Origin: Flavobacteriales bacterium | GTDB lineage: Bacteria > Bacteroidota > Bacteroidia > Flavobacteriales > BACL11 | Direction of reading: 5' to 3' | Assembly (NCBI GenBank): GCA_018664745.1 | Contig: JABJNS010000015.1 | Location: 1-8,651, forward strand | Length of the DNA stretch: 8,651 bases | In this document: in pieces, positions 6,804 to 8,651 of the stretch | Layout of the letters: the number at the start of each line of letters is the position of its first letter | Position numbering within the stretch: the first letter of the stretch is position 1 | Notes under the pieces: model-generated | The model's database searches: none | What the model was told of the DNA's origin: nothing | The model's input: only the letters and a program-made list of their open reading frames with translations | Made by a program: the position numbers and the translations under genes

Positions 6804-7585
6804 CTAAATTCTATTCTAATGATTTCATGTAATTTTAATCCTAATAGCTTATTAGCTTTACCTTGATTAATTGCAATTTGCAATAAGTTATTTTCTCCAA
6901 AAATAGCTAGTTTTTCTGATTGTGGGACTTCTTTATATTTACTTGAGATATTTGTAATTTGTTCATCCTCACGCCCAAAAAGAATTGAAAAACTCCTACC
7001 TCTTTGTACTGCTTCAAAAACTTCTTTACTGATATTAGTAGTTGCATTCCCATAACTATCAACATAAATTACTGCACCTCTAATCATGTCTTTTTCTATG
7101 ACAGCTTTTAGCTCAGTTCTTTTTATCTCAAAATCAGTCACTTCAGTACCAATAATTTCCATTGTTCCACCTCTTGCTAGATGACAAGCAGCTGGAACAA
7201 ATATATTTTTAGTTGCAAATGTCATGCAATTAGTTGTTTGGGAAATATTCAGCCTTACAATTTTTTCTGCTTTTACCTCATTTAGCAATAAAGAAAAAAG
7301 ACCATTGTCAGCACCAATAAAATAATGCCCATTTGCTTTTACTGCCAAATGCTCATTTTTAATACTTAATTCATCATCAACACTTATAATATGAATTGTT
7401 CCATGAGGAAAATCCTTAAAGCAATTACGCAACACATAGGCTGCTTGCTGAATATTAAAAGGAGCTATATCATTGGTGATATCAACAATTTTAGCTGTTT
7501 CAAGCTGACTGTAAATACTTCCTTTTACTGATGCAAGGTAACTGTCCTTGGTTCCTAAATCAGAAGTAAGTGTAATTATTGACAT
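6800..7585 (-). CDS. DUF62 / SAM hydroxide adenosyltransferase-family protein
   Basis: Characterised members of this family split S-adenosylmethionine with water to adenosine and methionine; relatives are the bacterial fluorinase and chlorinase. Seen here in 261 residues: SDLGTKDSYLASVKGSI at 8-24 with D9 and D14, IVDITNDIAPFNIQQAAYVL at 33-52, FPHGTIHIISVD at 59-70, GADNGLFSLL at 91-100, IFVPAACHLARGG at 128-140, and the C-terminal barrel opening YVDSYGNATTNIS at 174-186. The fold is therefore secure. Two of the three residues of the Asp-Arg-His triad described for active members are missing: after VD (69-70) the Arg position reads K/N (76-77), and the His of the usual FHGRDIF reads Ala (A124 in FATKNIF). 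My memory of other Bacteroidota homologues is that they share this, so it may be a clade variant with another activity. It heads the operon with gldF. Confidence 0.85.
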   Translation of the reverse strand: MSIITLTSDLGTKDSYLASVKGSIYSQLETAKIVDITNDIAPFNIQQAAYVLRNCFKDFPHGTIHIISVDDELSIKNEHLAVKANGHYFIGADNGLFSLLLNEVKAEKIVRLNISQTTNCMTFATKNIFVPAACHLARGGTMEIIGTEVTDFEIKRTELKAVIEKDMIRGAVIYVDSYGNATTNISKEVFEAVQRGRSFSILFGREDEQITNISSKYKEVPQSEKLAIFGENNLLQIAINQGKANKLLGLKLHEIIRIEFR

Positions 7586-7601
7586 TTATTATGAAAAGCT
7601 A

Positions 7602-7632
7602 TTGTTGAAGTAGTTAAAATATTGTTATTTTG
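7602..7632 (+). promoter_or_regulatory. Candidate promoter for phoH-purC
   Basis: TTATTTTG (7625-7632) matches TAnnTTTG at all fixed positions but one. Upstream, TTGTTG (7602-7607) offers a -33 element at a spacing of 17 or 20 bases, within the range known for Bacteroidota. Transcription would begin near 7639, giving a leader of about 34 bases before the phoH ATG. Confidence 0.4.
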
Positions 7633-7638
7633 TAGCTC

Positions 7639-7646
7639 CAAAATTA
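7639..7646 (-). promoter_or_regulatory. Candidate -7 element for the DUF62-gldFG operon
   Basis: TAATTTTG on the minus strand fits TAnnTTTG at every fixed position. It lies 54-61 bases before the ATG at 7585, implying a leader of about 45 bases. No clear TTG is seen at the expected -33 distance, which lowers confidence. It overlaps the space used by the phoH promoter candidate on the other strand. Confidence 0.35.
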
Positions 7647-7672
7647 AAAGAAATTGATGAACAGTATAATTA

Positions 7673-8608
7673 ATGAGTGAGAAATTAATAACACTTAGTA
7701 ACATTGAGTTAGTAAAACTTTTTGGCACTAACAATCATAAGCTTGATAAAATAAGAGTTTTGTTTCCTCAAATCAAAATTGTATCTAGAGGAGAGAAGTT
7801 AAAACTCTTAGGAAGCACTGACCAGATTAAGTATTTTGAACAAAAACTAACAGCCTTTATTAAGCATATCAATCAGTATAATTCACTTACACTTAGTCAA
7901 ATTGAACGATTAGTTGAAGGAGATGAAAATGAGATACTTAAAACAAAAGATGATGTTATTTTACATGGGCAAAATGGTAAGGTAATAAAAGCAAGAACAG
8001 CTAATCAAAGAAAGATGGTTGCTGAAATTGAAAAAAATGATATGTTATTTGCAATAGGTCCTGCAGGTACAGGAAAAACATATACAGCAGTAGCTATTGC
8101 AGTAAAAGCATTAAAGGATAGAGGGATAAAAAGAATAATATTAACTCGCCCTGCAGTAGAAGCAGGTGAGAATTTAGGATTTTTACCAGGAGATTTAAAA
8201 GAAAAACTAGACCCTTATATGCAGCCAATATATGATGCTTTATTTGATATGATTCATATTGAAAAATTAAATGAATATATAGAAAATGGTACAATACAAA
8301 TTGCACCTTTAGCATTTATGAGAGGGAGAACTTTAGATAAAGCCTTTGTAATACTTGATGAAGGGCAAAACACCACAGAACAACAAATGAAAATGTTCTT
8401 AACAAGAATGGGGAAATCAGCTAAGTTCATTATTACAGGAGATGAAAATCAAATTGACCTGCCAAGAAATCAAAAATCAGGATTAATACACGCAAAAAAT
8501 ACACTTAAAGGAATAAAGGATATCAGTTTTATTACTCTTGATGCAAAAGATGTAATAAGACATAAACTAGTAAAACAAATAATTAAAGCATATAAAAATA
8601 ATGATTAA
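7673..8608 (+). CDS. phoH: PhoH family ATPase (PhoH/YbeZ type)
   Basis: The 311-residue protein has an N-terminal part of about 100 residues with the weak KH-like fold usual for this family, then a P-loop domain. Walker A is GPAGTGKT (129-136), Walker B is FVILDEGQ (225-232) followed by NTTEQQMKMFLTRMG, and the sensor-like stretch is IITGDENQIDLP. The segments LTRPAVEAGENLGFLPGDL and DPYMQPIYDAL are PhoH signatures. Related YbeZ proteins bind nucleotides and are linked to RNA metabolism and ribosome maturation; the phosphate-starvation name comes from E. coli PhoH. Here the neighbour is purC rather than ybeY. The start ATG gives a normal-length protein, with no Shine-Dalgarno sequence. The gene is complete and overlaps purC by 8 bases. 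Confidence 0.95.
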   Translation: MSEKLITLSNIELVKLFGTNNHKLDKIRVLFPQIKIVSRGEKLKLLGSTDQIKYFEQKLTAFIKHINQYNSLTLSQIERLVEGDENEILKTKDDVILHGQNGKVIKARTANQRKMVAEIEKNDMLFAIGPAGTGKTYTAVAIAVKALKDRGIKRIILTRPAVEAGENLGFLPGDLKEKLDPYMQPIYDALFDMIHIEKLNEYIENGTIQIAPLAFMRGRTLDKAFVILDEGQNTTEQQMKMFLTRMGKSAKFIITGDENQIDLPRNQKSGLIHAKNTLKGIKDISFITLDAKDVIRHKLVKQIIKAYKNND

Positions 8609-8651
8609 CACAATTAAAGGAACAAATTTTAACTTACCAGGACAAACTAAA
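8601..8651 (+). CDS. purC: Phosphoribosylaminoimidazole-succinocarboxamide synthase, 5' end only
   Basis: Seventeen codons from the ATG at 8601 stay open to the window edge. The peptide contains TIKGTNFNLPGQTK. Bacteroidota PurC proteins commonly begin with a TNFNFPGQK-like stretch just before the nucleotide-binding strand, so this is most likely the start of purC, the SAICAR synthase of purine biosynthesis. The ATG lies inside the last codons of phoH (8-base overlap), which suggests co-transcription and coupled translation. The identification rests on a short stretch and on remembered phoH-purC linkage in this phylum. Confidence 0.7.
   Translation, partial: MINTIKGTNFNLPGQTK

Noticed and set aside
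8094..8315. A 73-codon leftward frame
   Set aside because: It lies wholly inside phoH on the opposite strand, over conserved PhoH motifs; its Leu-rich product is a by-product of AT-rich codons.

Overview
The window comes from an AT-rich member of the Bacteroidota, most likely Flavobacteriia-like or a close relative. Supporting signs are the gldF and gldG gliding-associated ABC transporter genes, two AQ-ending signal peptides on small beta-barrel proteins, an almost complete lack of Shine-Dalgarno sequences, and TAnnTTTG-type promoter elements. All assignments were made by reading the sequence; no database search was run.

Layout. The left end (1-648, +) holds the 3' part of a zinc-dependent phospholipase C / S1-P1 nuclease-like protein. 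It runs tail to tail, with no gap, into a leftward gene for a secreted beta-barrel-like protein (649-1425, -). A strong intrinsic terminator (1439-1466, -) separates that gene from a leftward cluster. Read in transcription order from the right, the cluster is: DUF62 / SAM hydroxide adenosyltransferase-like protein (7585-6800), gldF (6803-6072), gldG (6072-4346), a DUF4340-type membrane-anchored protein (4353-3394), dnaN (3318-2200) and an outer-membrane beta-barrel protein (2190-1492). The first four genes overlap by 4, 1 and 8 bases, so they look like one translationally coupled operon. dnaN has a 75-base leader with a good promoter candidate, and the barrel gene follows dnaN after only 9 bases. 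On the right, phoH (7673-8608, +) diverges from the DUF62 gene, and its 3' end overlaps the first 17 codons of purC, which runs off the window.

How the genes work together. GldF (membrane permease), GldG (periplasmic/auxiliary subunit) and the DUF4340 protein probably form one envelope ABC complex. Its ATPase, GldA, is not encoded here. dnaN (sliding clamp), phoH (ATPase) and purC (purine synthesis) are housekeeping genes.

The most notable feature is that gldG is broken by a single-base frameshift in a run of five T. Both halves are otherwise well conserved and join perfectly when one base is added or re-read. It could be a sequencing error, a recent mutation or, less likely, ribosomal slippage. 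The DUF62 protein also lacks two of the three catalytic residues known from characterised relatives. I see no CRISPR array, insertion sequence, tRNA, rRNA or prophage. Most of the window is conserved core Bacteroidota material rather than a clearly new system.
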